This document shows, piece by piece, positions 34,845-44,376 of a stretch of DNA of 64,000 bases (position 1 is the first letter of the stretch; each line of letters begins with the position of its first letter). The DNA lies in contig NZ_CAKKLP010000001.1 of the NCBI RefSeq assembly GCF_918698085.1, positions 744,001 to 808,000 on the forward strand. Direction: 5' to 3'. The notes under the pieces are model-generated. The model had not been told where the DNA came from, ran no database searches, and saw nothing but the letters and a program-made list of their open reading frames with translations. This stretch comes from Chryseobacterium sp. Bi04 (GTDB lineage Bacteria > Bacteroidota > Bacteroidia > Flavobacteriales > Weeksellaceae). The position numbers and the translations under genes are program-made.

Positions 34845-35782
34845 AATAAATTTTTTCTGAAATTAATATTGTAAATCCCCGAACGTATACTCGGGTAATC
34901 TGAGATCAAATGTTTTAGGATCACTCCCCATTTTTGAGGAGCAGCAGTTGTTGCGATCCGGAAACTTCTGTACATTCTGTTAATATGCAGTTTGATATGA
35001 TCTGGTATTGTCTCTTCATTTTTAGCCCAGTTGTCAACTTCCTGCCATAAAAGAACCCTGGTAGTAGCCGGATTGATTTTTTTCGAATCTACCTGAGTAA
35101 TCCGGTTATTTTCATGTACACCTCTCATCGCTATAGCTTTATCTAAAATACCGGGATACAGATCAAGATAATAGGAAAGACGGAATAAAAATTCCGAATC
35201 CTGATGAAGCCTTAAACTGGCTTTAAATAAAGTACTCATTTTTTTTAGCAGAGAATCTCTTCGTATCGTTAAAGTATCAATACTGAACAGTCCAAAGCTT
35301 CCGAGCATATAGATTTGTCCTGGAAAAACTTCTTTTGGACTATGTTTCTTATGCACGGTAGTCAGTCTGTCTCCAAATACAGGATAGTATTGTTCTTTTG
35401 CTTTTTCAGTATAATAATGGACGCCAAGTGCTCCGTATACACCTTCTACTTTTGGATCTTTAAAAAGTTCTTTTTCAGCATCAAATCTGTTGGGAAGAAA
35501 GTAATCATCTGCATCCAGAAATGCAATAAAATCTCCGGTAGCTTTTTGTATTCCCAGATTCCGGGTAGGGCCGGCACCGTGATTTCCTTTGTCAGGATGC
35601 TGATAGAGTTTTATTCTGTTGTCTTTTTCAATAAGTTGTTTGCATACCTGTAGTGCATTGTCTGGAGATTTGTCCTCAATCAGAATAACTTCATACACTT
35701 CATCAAACTGAAGGGCTGATTCTACTGCCTGGAAAACAAATTTTTCGGCATTATAAACTGGAATTATTACAGAAATTTTCAT
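34841..35782 (-). CDS. glycosyltransferase family 2 (tandem copy A)
   Basis: 313 residues, GT-A fold. MKISVIIPVYNAEKFVFQAV at the N-terminus, EDKSPDNAL, and the DxD motif as FLDADDYFLP (about 92-101). It is inverting and adds one sugar in the cytoplasm. It is nearly the same length and highly similar to the copy at 35917, from a fairly recent duplication. A promoter element TATATTTG sits in the spacer between the copies. Confidence 0.9.
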   Translation of the reverse strand: MKISVIIPVYNAEKFVFQAVESALQFDEVYEVILIEDKSPDNALQVCKQLIEKDNRIKLYQHPDKGNHGAGPTRNLGIQKATGDFIAFLDADDYFLPNRFDAEKELFKDPKVEGVYGALGVHYYTEKAKEQYYPVFGDRLTTVHKKHSPKEVFPGQIYMLGSFGLFSIDTLTIRRDSLLKKMSTLFKASLRLHQDSEFLFRLSYYLDLYPGILDKAIAMRGVHENNRITQVDSKKINPATTRVLLWQEVDNWAKNEETIPDHIKLHINRMYRSFRIATTAAPQKWGVILKHLISDYPSIRSGIYNINFRKNLF

Positions 35783-35829
35783 TTTTTACTAACTGAATTT
35801 TTTTGATCATTTGTGTGATGCAAGATAAT

Positions 35830-35837
35830 CAAATATA
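35830..35837 (-). promoter_or_regulatory. -7 promoter element of GT2 copy A
   Basis: TATATTTG on the minus strand, 47 bp upstream of the ATG at 35782, between the two tandem GT2 copies. Confidence 0.45.
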
Positions 35838-35916
35838 AAGACTTGTGGCTTAAAAATTAATTAAAAAAGTGGAAATACAGCTCTGTAAAATAGAATAAGC
35901 ATAGCAGGACCACCAA

Positions 35917-36858
35917 TCAGATCAGTGAATGCCTGAAGTTAATATTATAGAGACCGGATCTTATACTTTTATAATCTGTAAACAGGTATTTGATAATCAT
36001 TCCCCATTTTTTGAAAGCCGGGGCTTTTGCAATTTCGAAGCTGCGGTGCATTCTTTCTATGTGAAGTTTGATATCTTCGGAAATATCACCCTCAGTTTGT
36101 GACCACGTTTTTATCTCCTTCCAAAGCTCTGTTCTGGATATAGCAGGATTTATTGCACGGGAATCTATTTTTGTTATTCTGTTATTTTCGTGTACCCCTC
36201 TCATTGCTATTGCGCTATCAATAATTCCGGGATATAGATTAAGATAATAAGACAGACGAAGCAGAAATTCGGTGTCTTCATGCATTCTCAGATGAGGTTT
36301 GAATAAAGGATTCATTTTTTTCGTTAATGCCTCTCTGCGAACTGTCAGGGTGTCAATACTGAACAATCCAAAGCTTCCAAGCATGTGCAGCTGTCCCAGA
36401 AAGATATGGTAGGTATCGTATCTTTTATAGACGGTGGTAAGCCTGTCTCCAAATAAATTGTAGTATTGTTCTTTTGCTTTTTCAGTATAATAATGGACAC
36501 CAAGTGCTCCATATACTCCATCTACTTCCGGATTTTTAAAAAGTTCCTTTTCCGCATCAAACCGATTAGGCAGAAAATAATCATCTGCATCTAAAAAAGC
36601 AATAAAGTCTCCCGTTGATTTTTCTATGCCTAAATTCCTACTTGGGCCTGCTCCGTGATTTTTCTTATCCGGATGCTGATAAAGCTGTACTTTATCATAT
36701 TTTTCAGCAATCTGCTTACATACCTGCAGCGCATTGTCCGGAGACTGGTCTTCAACGAGAATTACCTCATAAACTTCATCAAACTGAAGAGCAGATTCCA
36801 CTGCCTGAAGGACATAATTTTCGGCGTTATAGACGGGAATAACTACTGAAATCTTCAT
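35917..36858 (-). CDS. glycosyltransferase family 2 (tandem copy B)
   Basis: 313 residues. SVVIPVYNAENYVLQAVESAL, EDQSPDNALQV and FLDADDYFLPNRFDAEKEL are shared with copy A almost residue for residue. Differences cluster after about 150, in the acceptor-binding half, so the two copies may use different acceptors. It is separated from the long polysaccharide operon by a terminator at 37070-37104. Confidence 0.9.
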   Translation of the reverse strand: MKISVVIPVYNAENYVLQAVESALQFDEVYEVILVEDQSPDNALQVCKQIAEKYDKVQLYQHPDKKNHGAGPSRNLGIEKSTGDFIAFLDADDYFLPNRFDAEKELFKNPEVDGVYGALGVHYYTEKAKEQYYNLFGDRLTTVYKRYDTYHIFLGQLHMLGSFGLFSIDTLTVRREALTKKMNPLFKPHLRMHEDTEFLLRLSYYLNLYPGIIDSAIAMRGVHENNRITKIDSRAINPAISRTELWKEIKTWSQTEGDISEDIKLHIERMHRSFEIAKAPAFKKWGMIIKYLFTDYKSIRSGLYNINFRHSLI

Positions 36859-37181
36859 TTCACCTTTTTATAATAAATTAATTGTGTTTTTTACACTGTC
36901 ATTTCAAGTACGAAATTTAAGCTTTTAATTCTAGTTTTACAATCCTTAACCTTGTGAAACAGTGAAATATTTATTTTTTTGAATATAATAAAGATTAAAA
37001 CATCATTTTATACAATATAAGCAAGGTAAATTGGTTGTATGAGATATTTTTTAATATACATTGGATATTAAAAAAGAAAACCTCTAAAAAAATATTAATA
37101 GAGGCTTTAAGTTTTTAGGTGTAAGTAATCCTTTCAGTAGAATACTGATGTTACCCAGGACTTATTGGAGGTTGAATTTCA
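36859..37181. other. intergenic stretch between GT2 copy B and the long operon
   Basis: About 320 AT-rich bases. It contains the operon terminator at 37070-37104 and should hold the promoter of GT2 copy B, though no clean TAnnTTTG was found. No open frame of note. Confidence 0.45.
37070..37104 (-). terminator. terminator of the long polysaccharide operon
   Basis: Stem CCTCTA/TAGAGG (37081-37086 and 37099-37104), followed on the minus strand by TTTTCTTTTTT. It lies about 80 bp past the stop of the last gene of the operon at 37182. Confidence 0.7.
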
Positions 37182-38117
37182 TCAATGAGAATAGGTGAAC
37201 CTGTATTTTGTCCGCAATATATTGGGATTTTTAAGAATAGTGGCCAATAGGCTCGTCATTTTTGAAAGTCCTTTTTTTGCAGAAAGCTCAAATGCTTTTT
37301 TCTGAAGGTAGATATGCTGGGCATAATCCGGTTCTAAAGATAATGGCTTAGACCATTCGTACAAAGAGTTCCAGAAAAGATATTGCCTTTGATTGTATTG
37401 AGGGGAATATCTTATAATCTTCGTAATTCTGTTGTCATCATGTATCCCTCTCATCGCTACAGCCTGATCTATAATCCCGGACTTTAAATAACAGTGATAA
37501 GCCAGCTTAATGATGAAATCAGAATCCTGATGAACACGCAGAACCTTATTAAAGTTTAAAGAATGCTTCTCAAGGGCAGATTTTCTTACAGTCAATGCAT
37601 TCAGGTGAAAAAACGTACCGAAAGTTTTCGGTGTAAAGCCTAAAAGCCCTCTGAAAACTTCTTTTCCCTCAGCAGGATAATTGACTGTAGTAAGTGTATT
37701 GTCGCTAAATTTAGACTGAAACTCTTCTTTTCCTTTTTCAGTCAGGTATTCAATACCCACAGCATTGAATACTCCGTCTACTTTTGGATCATTAAAGAGG
37801 GTGTTCTCTGCATCGAACCTGTTTGGAAGATAATAGTCGTCTGCATCTAAAAATGTAATAAGACTTCCGGTTGCTTTTTCAATTCCCAGGTTCCTTGAAG
37901 CTGCAGCTCCGTGATTTTCCTGGTCAGGATGCTGAAAAAGCTTAACCTTTGAATGTTCTCCTGCTAATCGTTTACAGACTTCCAGGGAATGATCGGTTGA
38001 TTTATCTTCGACTAAAATAACTTCTTTAACTTCTTCAAATTGTAACGCAGAGATTACTGATTTTTCTAAAAATTCAGCAGCATTATATACAGGGATGATT
38101 ACAGAAATATCAAGCAT
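37182..38117 (-). CDS. glycosyltransferase family 2
   Basis: 311 residues. SVIIPVYNAAEFLEKSV, EDKSTDHSLEV and the DxD as FLDADDYYLP. It is related to the tandem pair at 34841/35917 but more distant (about half identical by eye). It overlaps the asparagine-synthase-type gene by 1 bp (TAATG), so translation is probably coupled. Last gene of the long operon. Confidence 0.9.
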   Translation of the reverse strand: MLDISVIIPVYNAAEFLEKSVISALQFEEVKEVILVEDKSTDHSLEVCKRLAGEHSKVKLFQHPDQENHGAAASRNLGIEKATGSLITFLDADDYYLPNRFDAENTLFNDPKVDGVFNAVGIEYLTEKGKEEFQSKFSDNTLTTVNYPAEGKEVFRGLLGFTPKTFGTFFHLNALTVRKSALEKHSLNFNKVLRVHQDSDFIIKLAYHCYLKSGIIDQAVAMRGIHDDNRITKIIRYSPQYNQRQYLFWNSLYEWSKPLSLEPDYAQHIYLQKKAFELSAKKGLSKMTSLLATILKNPNILRTKYRFTYSH

Positions 38118-39913
38118 TACAGTACAGATTGGTTATTATCTGCCCAAAGGGCAAGTTGCAAAAGATTCCAATGTTTTTCATCTTTATTCAGATAGCTTTG
38201 AGTGGCTTTAAAATCAATAAAATTAAATACTTTATGATTGGGGTTTTTCAGCATGTCATTGGAGAAATTCATGAGGTTTTCTTCGGTAAACCAGTTCTTT
38301 ACTCCCAATCCAAATCCCTGTTTATGACGCTTCCTGATGGTTTCGGTCCAATATGATCCCATCGCTTCCCGAAGAATAATCTTGTCATTGGTATTGCTTA
38401 ATTTCAACTGATCGGGTAGCTGTATACAAAACTCGGCAAAATCCAGATCAAGAAACGGAGTCCTTACTTCCAGTGAATTGGCCATAGCCATCCTGTCAGA
38501 TTTTACCATCATATTAGCCGGAACATAGTTCTCAAGATCGGTTCTCATAATATCATTGAGTGAGTCCGTATCCGGTGTGAAGCTGTAAGGCTGGAGGTAG
38601 TCGGAAGAAATACCGAGGTGCTTCCTTTCTTTCTTATTAAAGTCATTTCTTACAGCATTCAAATGGAAATCCAGAATAGAATCATATTGTATATTTTTTT
38701 GAGTAATAAAAGAAGTGGTTCTTAGCTTTTGATATAATTTTAATCCAAATTGAGCCATTATATTTTTATAGCTGAAATGCTGTTTCATCTTGTTTTCAAC
38801 GGTATAAAAATGATAACCGCCAAAAAGTTCATCTCCTACATCTCCGGATAACACTACAGTAAGGTTCTTCTTAGCTGCTTTACAGATCTCATAATGTGGG
38901 ATAAAGGAAGCATCTGCAAAGGGCTCATCAAAAAAAGGAGTGATCTTTAAAAGAGAAGTGACAAGATCTTCTTTTTTCTCATGAACCTCTATATGGTTGG
39001 TTTTATATTTATCTGCAATTTCTTTAGCATATTTTAGCTCATTATCTTTATGGTCATATCCAAAACTGATGGTGGTCTGCTGAGGTAAAAATTCATCTAC
39101 CAATGCAACAATGGATGAAGAATCCAACCCTCCGCTTAAAAAACTACCTACTTCTACATCTGCAATAAGCTGTTTTTTTACTGCATTTTTGAGGAGATGC
39201 AAAAATTCGTCTTTAGCATCAGAAAGACTGATCATTCTGTCTTTTGCCGGTAAACTGTAATAGCGTGATACACTAATTTTACCTTCTTTCCAGATCAGCT
39301 GATGGGCAGGAGGCAGGGTGTATATATTACTGTAAATACTTTGGTATGTACTTACATATCCATATTGAAGATAATGGGAGAGGGCATCAGAGCTTACTTT
39401 GGGTTGAATAAGACCAGAGGCCAGGATAGCTTTGATTTCCGATGCGAAAATAAACTCGTTATTGTTCCCAATAGCATAGTAAAAAGGTTTTTCTCCAAAA
39501 CGGTCTCTGGCACAGAATAATTGTTTTTTCTGATTATCCCAGATGGCAAATGCGAACATTCCCGGAAGCTCGTGGATCAGGTTTTCCTGCTTCCTCTGAT
39601 ACATAGCAAGGATAACTTCTGTATCAGATTCTCCATGGTAAGGATATTCGGCATATTGCTTTTTAATATCCTGATATCCGTAGATTTCACCATTCAGAAC
39701 AATACATTCTTCTTTAGTATTGGAGAACATGGGCTGCTTTCCATTTTCAGATAAATCTATAATGGAAAGTCTGCGATGGCCTAATGCTGCATTGTCATAA
39801 AATTCATAATGCGAAGAATCAGGACCTCGATGTATCAGGGAATCTGTCATTTTTTTGATTTCTTCCTGATAATTTCTGGCATTACTGCTTATAATTCCCG
39901 CTATTCCACACAT
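38117..39913 (-). CDS. asnB: asparagine synthase-type glutamine amidotransferase
   Basis: 598 residues. The N-terminal Ntn amidotransferase domain starts with the catalytic Cys2 (MCGIAGI), with RRLSIIDLSENGKQP and LNGEIYGY. The synthetase domain carries the ATP PP-loop SGGLDSS (260-266) and SGDVGDELFGGYHFY. It moves NH3 from glutamine to a carboxylate. In polysaccharide loci such proteins are thought to amidate uronic acids. The ugd gene at the head of the same gene series makes UDP-glucuronate, which fits. Ordinary asparagine synthesis remains possible. Confidence 0.88.
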   Translation of the reverse strand: MCGIAGIISSNARNYQEEIKKMTDSLIHRGPDSSHYEFYDNAALGHRRLSIIDLSENGKQPMFSNTKEECIVLNGEIYGYQDIKKQYAEYPYHGESDTEVILAMYQRKQENLIHELPGMFAFAIWDNQKKQLFCARDRFGEKPFYYAIGNNNEFIFASEIKAILASGLIQPKVSSDALSHYLQYGYVSTYQSIYSNIYTLPPAHQLIWKEGKISVSRYYSLPAKDRMISLSDAKDEFLHLLKNAVKKQLIADVEVGSFLSGGLDSSSIVALVDEFLPQQTTISFGYDHKDNELKYAKEIADKYKTNHIEVHEKKEDLVTSLLKITPFFDEPFADASFIPHYEICKAAKKNLTVVLSGDVGDELFGGYHFYTVENKMKQHFSYKNIMAQFGLKLYQKLRTTSFITQKNIQYDSILDFHLNAVRNDFNKKERKHLGISSDYLQPYSFTPDTDSLNDIMRTDLENYVPANMMVKSDRMAMANSLEVRTPFLDLDFAEFCIQLPDQLKLSNTNDKIILREAMGSYWTETIRKRHKQGFGLGVKNWFTEENLMNFSNDMLKNPNHKVFNFIDFKATQSYLNKDEKHWNLLQLALWADNNQSVL

Positions 39914-39961
39914 AGATTTTTATTTTTCATCATTAATTTTCATTTTTTTGTATTGGCTAAT

Positions 39962-40885
39962 TTACGACAGATTAAGAAAAGTAGGACCTTTCTGACTCAG
40001 CTGATTTCGTAAATCTGTTAATGTTTCCCCGTCTCTGGATATTTTTTTATACTTCTTTGAAAGCTGTTTATATTGACTGATATTGCCCGTCATTATATTT
40101 TTAAGCATGCTTTGCTTAAGGGCTTTTTTTTCAAGTTCAAGAGCATTGGGAAGATTCGGATTCATAATATTGACTTCAATACGGACGTCTTCATACTTTG
40201 TGAAGTCAATTTTATGAAGTGACTGAACACCGTCATGCACCACCTTACTGCCGGGGACAAGTAATACTTTCTTCTGGTGAAAATGAATACGGTTCACGTA
40301 CTCATCATCTTCTCCATAATGGAAAAAATAAGGATTAAAACCACCTACTGTCTCTATTGTTTTTTTGGGCAGCAGCCAATGGGCAGCATTCACAAATTTG
40401 ATTTCATAAAAAGGCTTCAGGGTCTGAAAATAAAGGTCAGAAATCAGCCTGGTTTTTTCATAATTCTTAGCGATATACTGGTCTAAAAAAATATCCAGAT
40501 ATTTTTCTGAACCATCTATGTGGAAAGGGCTGATAATCCCAATCTCGTCCTTGTTAGGGTGATGGTTATAAATATCTAGCATTTTTTCCATACTGTCCTG
40601 ATAAAGCCATGCATCCTGGTTCATCAGATAAAAAAAATCTGCACCTTTTTGGTAGGCTTTTTCAATACCTATATTATTGGCCTTTCCAAAGCCCAGATTA
40701 CTGTCCGCTTGAATAAAATCAGCTTCAGGAAAGTGGTTTTTTATATATTCCTGTGTACCATCTGTGGACCCATTATCAATAATTATACATTGCACAGGAA
40801 CAGAAGACTGTTTTAAACTTGTAAAACATCTTTCGGCCCACTTCATGGCATTGTAAGTAACAATAATAATATAGACGTTAGGCAT
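39962..40885 (-). CDS. glycosyltransferase family 2, rhamnosyltransferase-like
   Basis: 307 residues. VYIIIVTYNAMKWAERCFTSL, DNGSTDGTQEYI, ADSNLGFGKANNIGIE and the acidic metal motif around LMNQDAWL. This is the pattern of WbbL-like rhamnosyltransferases. The donor sugar cannot be told from sequence. It is paralogous to the gene at 41862 (nearly the same motifs and end, TLxKK/QLSQKGPTFLN), with another GT2 between them. Confidence 0.88.
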   Translation of the reverse strand: MPNVYIIIVTYNAMKWAERCFTSLKQSSVPVQCIIIDNGSTDGTQEYIKNHFPEADFIQADSNLGFGKANNIGIEKAYQKGADFFYLMNQDAWLYQDSMEKMLDIYNHHPNKDEIGIISPFHIDGSEKYLDIFLDQYIAKNYEKTRLISDLYFQTLKPFYEIKFVNAAHWLLPKKTIETVGGFNPYFFHYGEDDEYVNRIHFHQKKVLLVPGSKVVHDGVQSLHKIDFTKYEDVRIEVNIMNPNLPNALELEKKALKQSMLKNIMTGNISQYKQLSKKYKKISRDGETLTDLRNQLSQKGPTFLNLS

Positions 40886-40902
40886 TGTAAATTTTTAATG
40901 AA

Positions 40903-41835
40903 TTATCTTGTAAAAGTATATTTTATTATTTTTAATAATTGACTGATGCCAGTCCCCCAGTCCCTGGAGATTGAAAAACGTTCAAAAATTGCAGTATACA
41001 ATTTGTTGTTTACTAGGGGAGAAGCAAACTCTTTTTCATAATAATATTTATTAATGAGTTCATCCAGATTCTTTACGATCTGCTGATCCGCTCTGTTGTC
41101 ATTATTGACTTTCTTGATGTTTTTAAAAATATTAATTGAAGTACGGAATTTTTTTTCATTTTCCAAAGAACTGAAAACACCTCCGCTGTGAAGCCGGTAT
41201 ACTCCAACAATAGTATTGAAACTTCTGCCTTTTCCAAATTCGAGGGCATGGTAAAAATAATATAAATCCCTGTAATTTGGGTAAACATCTATCCATTTGA
41301 GATCTACAAACTTTCTCCTTATAAGATAGGTAAATGTTTGTGTAGGACGCTGTACAAAAAAACTGTCCTGCGTATAATCAATATGTTCCTGATTTTTAAA
41401 CATATAGTCTTTTCCATCCTCTGTAAATTTATTTTCATCCTGATGGAATAATAAATTTCTGGCAGTAACCATCACATAGTCCGGATTAGCTTCCAGAAAG
41501 TCATACTGAAACTGTAATTTTTTCTGATCTGTCCAATAATCATCACCTTCACAGTAGGCGAGGTATTTCCCTTGTGCCTTGCCGAATGCAAATCTCTGAT
41601 TTTCTACAAATCCAATATTTTCTTTATGGTTAAAATACCGGATGAGGTCCGGAAACCGGGTTGCATACTCTGAAATGATGGCATCAGAATAATCTGGTGA
41701 ATTGTCATTACAAATGATCAACTCAATCGGGAAGTCTGTTTTCTGTGCAAGTACTCCTTCTATAGCCTGTTTCAAATAAGGAGCATGCTTATAGGTAAGC
41801 ATTATTACAGAAACCAGTGGTATTTTATTTTCCAT
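40903..41835 (-). CDS. glycosyltransferase family 2
   Basis: 310 residues. VSVIMLTYKHAPYLKQAIEGVLAQ, CNDNSPDYSD and CEGDDYWTDQKKLQ. The EGDDYWTD form of the DxD motif is shared with the fusion protein at 45570, so both belong to the same GT2 subgroup. It stands in the operon between two paralogous rhamnosyltransferase-like genes. Confidence 0.88.
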   Translation of the reverse strand: MENKIPLVSVIMLTYKHAPYLKQAIEGVLAQKTDFPIELIICNDNSPDYSDAIISEYATRFPDLIRYFNHKENIGFVENQRFAFGKAQGKYLAYCEGDDYWTDQKKLQFQYDFLEANPDYVMVTARNLLFHQDENKFTEDGKDYMFKNQEHIDYTQDSFFVQRPTQTFTYLIRRKFVDLKWIDVYPNYRDLYYFYHALEFGKGRSFNTIVGVYRLHSGGVFSSLENEKKFRTSINIFKNIKKVNNDNRADQQIVKNLDELINKYYYEKEFASPLVNNKLYTAIFERFSISRDWGTGISQLLKIIKYTFTR

Positions 41836-41861
41836 TATTATTCGAAGATACTATCTGTAAA

Positions 41862-42782
41862 TTATATATTTAAAAAAGAATGTTGTTTCTTTTTAAGTGT
41901 TTCTCGGGAGTTCATGATTTCTTCAAATCTGTTTTTATGATACTTGTATTCCTTAAAAATACGTATTGCAGCTGAGAATTTTCCCATCACCGTTTGCTTG
42001 ATGATATCAGGAATGAAGTCTTTTTTTAAAACAGATCTGCTAAACTCTAGCCGGGGATCCAGGTAACGCTGTTCTCTCTGTACCCTTTTGGCATTGATAT
42101 GGCTTGTTTTATTAAAGTCTTGTCTGCCATCATGTACTACTTTACTTTTAGTACATACCAATATTTTTTTGTCAAAATAGGCTACCCGCTGAACATATTC
42201 ATAATCTTCGGAATAATGAAAAAAGTAAGGATTAAAACCTCCAATTTCTTCAATCGTCTTTCTGGGTAAGAACCAGTGCGCTGCATTTACAAAGTCAATT
42301 TCATAATATTCCTGTTGTGTGTTGGTAAAAGTATTTGAGAAGATCCTGTTGACATGGGTATTTCTTGCCAGATACCTTTCAAAAAAAATGTCGAGATTCT
42401 TTTCCGTACCATCCAGGTGCATAGGACTTAAGATACCTATTTTTTTTGGGTCAGGATAAGTGTTGTATACATCCAATAGATGTTGAAAACTGTCTTGAAA
42501 AATCCATGCATCCTGATTCATCAGATAAAAGAATTCTGCTCCTCCCCTGTACGCTTTTTCAATTCCTAGATTATTGGCTTTTCCAAAACCTAAATTTTGA
42601 GGAGACTGTATAAAGTCTACCTCGGGAAAGTGAGTTTTAATATATTCCTGTGTACCATCTGTAGAACCATTGTCTACTACAATACATTGTATCGGTACTG
42701 AAGAGGTTTTTAAGCTTGAAAAACATCTTTCTGCCCATCGCATGGCATTATAAGTAACGATAATTACATGAACAACAGCCAT
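41862..42782 (-). CDS. glycosyltransferase family 2, rhamnosyltransferase-like
   Basis: 306 residues. VHVIIVTYNAMRWAERCFSSL, DNGSTDGTQEYI, SPQNLGFGKANNLGIE and LMNQDAWIF. Clear paralog of the gene at 39962. The two probably arose by duplication within the locus and may now add the same donor to two acceptors. Ends 27 bp before the start of the next GT2 and starts 2 bp past the SDR gene stop. Confidence 0.88.
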   Translation of the reverse strand: MAVVHVIIVTYNAMRWAERCFSSLKTSSVPIQCIVVDNGSTDGTQEYIKTHFPEVDFIQSPQNLGFGKANNLGIEKAYRGGAEFFYLMNQDAWIFQDSFQHLLDVYNTYPDPKKIGILSPMHLDGTEKNLDIFFERYLARNTHVNRIFSNTFTNTQQEYYEIDFVNAAHWFLPRKTIEEIGGFNPYFFHYSEDYEYVQRVAYFDKKILVCTKSKVVHDGRQDFNKTSHINAKRVQREQRYLDPRLEFSRSVLKKDFIPDIIKQTVMGKFSAAIRIFKEYKYHKNRFEEIMNSRETLKKKQHSFLNI

Positions 42783-42784
42783 TC

Positions 42785-43453
42785 TTAAATATACTTTCGA
42801 GTTAATGTTTCAAGATAATTTTCCGGGCTTATTCCTGAGAAGAAAGTGATGATCTCTTCCTCAAAATCTACTTTATAAAAGTCTCCTTCATCTACTTCTG
42901 AATAACAGGCTTTTTGATAAGTCTCTTTTTCAATCGCACGGATAATTTCTTTTAAATCAAAATTGTACGGAAATGAAAAATTAATAATCTTATTATTAAC
43001 ATGTAAGCATTGTGATTCTAAGAACCTGGAAATATCTTCTATATCCAAAAGCAGTCTTCTGGCTTTAGTATGGAGTGTAAATTCAGTTTTGTTCGCGATC
43101 TGTGTTTTAAGAAAATTAAAAAGGGTATTGGGATTTCCGCCTTTACCCACAATATTTCCGATTCTTAAAATTACATAATCCTCAATATTGTTCTTTATAT
43201 AGTCCTCAATCTTTTTTTTATGAATGACGTAGAGACTCTTCTGTTTGGATTGGTCAAGAATGCTTAAGGTGGAGAAATAGACCATTTTTTTTCCTTTATT
43301 TTGTTCATATACCGTTTTTAAAAGAGAAAATTCTCTTTCAAACTCGGATGTTCGTGTTTCCAAAGAGTTGGAAACTCCTGATGCAAAATATAATATATCG
43401 TTTGTATCAATATTCATTAATGAATTGGCAATAAGCCCTGTTCCTATAATCAT
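42785..43453 (-). CDS. short SDR/epimerase-like protein
   Basis: 222 residues. It begins almost at the nucleotide-binding loop (MIIGTGLIANSLM), lacks the usual first beta strand length and has a compact Rossmann core. FSTLSI and YVIHKKKIEDYI supply the Ser/Thr and the Tyr-x3-Lys pair of SDR enzymes (Tyr about 95). RIGNIVGKGGNPNTLF is the usual next strand. It could be a reductase or epimerase for a nucleotide sugar. It is shorter than typical members (about 300 residues), and its exact reaction is unknown. Confidence 0.75.
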   Translation of the reverse strand: MIIGTGLIANSLMNIDTNDILYFASGVSNSLETRTSEFEREFSLLKTVYEQNKGKKMVYFSTLSILDQSKQKSLYVIHKKKIEDYIKNNIEDYVILRIGNIVGKGGNPNTLFNFLKTQIANKTEFTLHTKARRLLLDIEDISRFLESQCLHVNNKIINFSFPYNFDLKEIIRAIEKETYQKACYSEVDEGDFYKVDFEEEIITFFSGISPENYLETLTRKYI

Positions 43454-43497
43454 ATTCTATTATATTTTTTCTTCACCATAGTGAAAGTAATAAATTT

Positions 43498-44373
43498 TTA
43501 GTTCTCAGTGTTTGTGTTTATCTTTCTGTTGATACTCTTGTGGTATCTAATATATTTAAAATACTTCTTTGTAATAATCAGATGATCATTAAAAGTAAGT
43601 TTTTTAGGATAAAATTTTAAAGTAAATACTATGTTTTTTGTATTTATAGGATAATAAGTGAAATAGTTATATAAAAAACCAAGGAAACTCTTTTTTTCAG
43701 TTTCAGAATCTGATTTTTTTTGGAAAGTTAAGTGATTGTTTTCCCTTACCAGAATAGTATTGTCCAGCCAGAGTTTATCCCGATTTCCCTTTGAAAAATG
43801 CTCTATGAGAATATCATCTATCACATAATTCTGAAGTTTTTTTGACACTCTGAGGCTGAAGTCCAAATCATATCCATGAAAACCCTTTAATACAGTTTCG
43901 TTAAATTTGAATTGAGCATAATTTTCTTTTGTAATGGCCATAAAAACACCATCTACAGCAAAAACTTCTTCTCTGTTTCGTTTGGTGGAGTGGATTAGAA
44001 ATGAATCTGTATTGCTTTTATTACCTTGTAATATATGTACGAAATTATATTTCTCTGAAACTGTCCAGCTTGAAGGAGCAGAAGGGACATATGAAGATCC
44101 TGCAACGCCTATGATTCCTGTGTTTTCTTTACTTAAATGTTTATTAAGCTTTTCTCCCCAACCTTGAGTATGGAATAGAATATCTTCATGTATAAAAAGA
44201 AGATTTTCGTATTTTGCTTTTTCAGCTCCTTGGTTGTATGCCTTGCAGATCCCCATTAATCCAGGGTTGTCAATTTTAATTAGTTCGTAGGAACTGCCAA
44301 TAGTTTCCTCTATATTTTTTTCGAGAGCAGAAAAAAACTTCGGAAGATAGGAGGAGATAATAATGGAAATCAT
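43498..44373 (-). CDS. glycosyltransferase, GT2-like
   Basis: 291 residues. The N-terminus is SIIISSYLPKFFSALEKNIEET, then GICKAYNQGAEKAKYENLLFIHEDI with the metal-binding acidic pair HED, and FHGYDLDFSLRV in the acceptor part. This is the glycosyltransferase group often annotated from FHEDI-type motifs. Donor and acceptor are unknown. Starts 3 bp after the upstream GT4. Confidence 0.8.
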   Translation of the reverse strand: MISIIISSYLPKFFSALEKNIEETIGSSYELIKIDNPGLMGICKAYNQGAEKAKYENLLFIHEDILFHTQGWGEKLNKHLSKENTGIIGVAGSSYVPSAPSSWTVSEKYNFVHILQGNKSNTDSFLIHSTKRNREEVFAVDGVFMAITKENYAQFKFNETVLKGFHGYDLDFSLRVSKKLQNYVIDDILIEHFSKGNRDKLWLDNTILVRENNHLTFQKKSDSETEKKSFLGFLYNYFTYYPINTKNIVFTLKFYPKKLTFNDHLIITKKYFKYIRYHKSINRKINTNTEN

Positions 44374-44376
44374 TTT

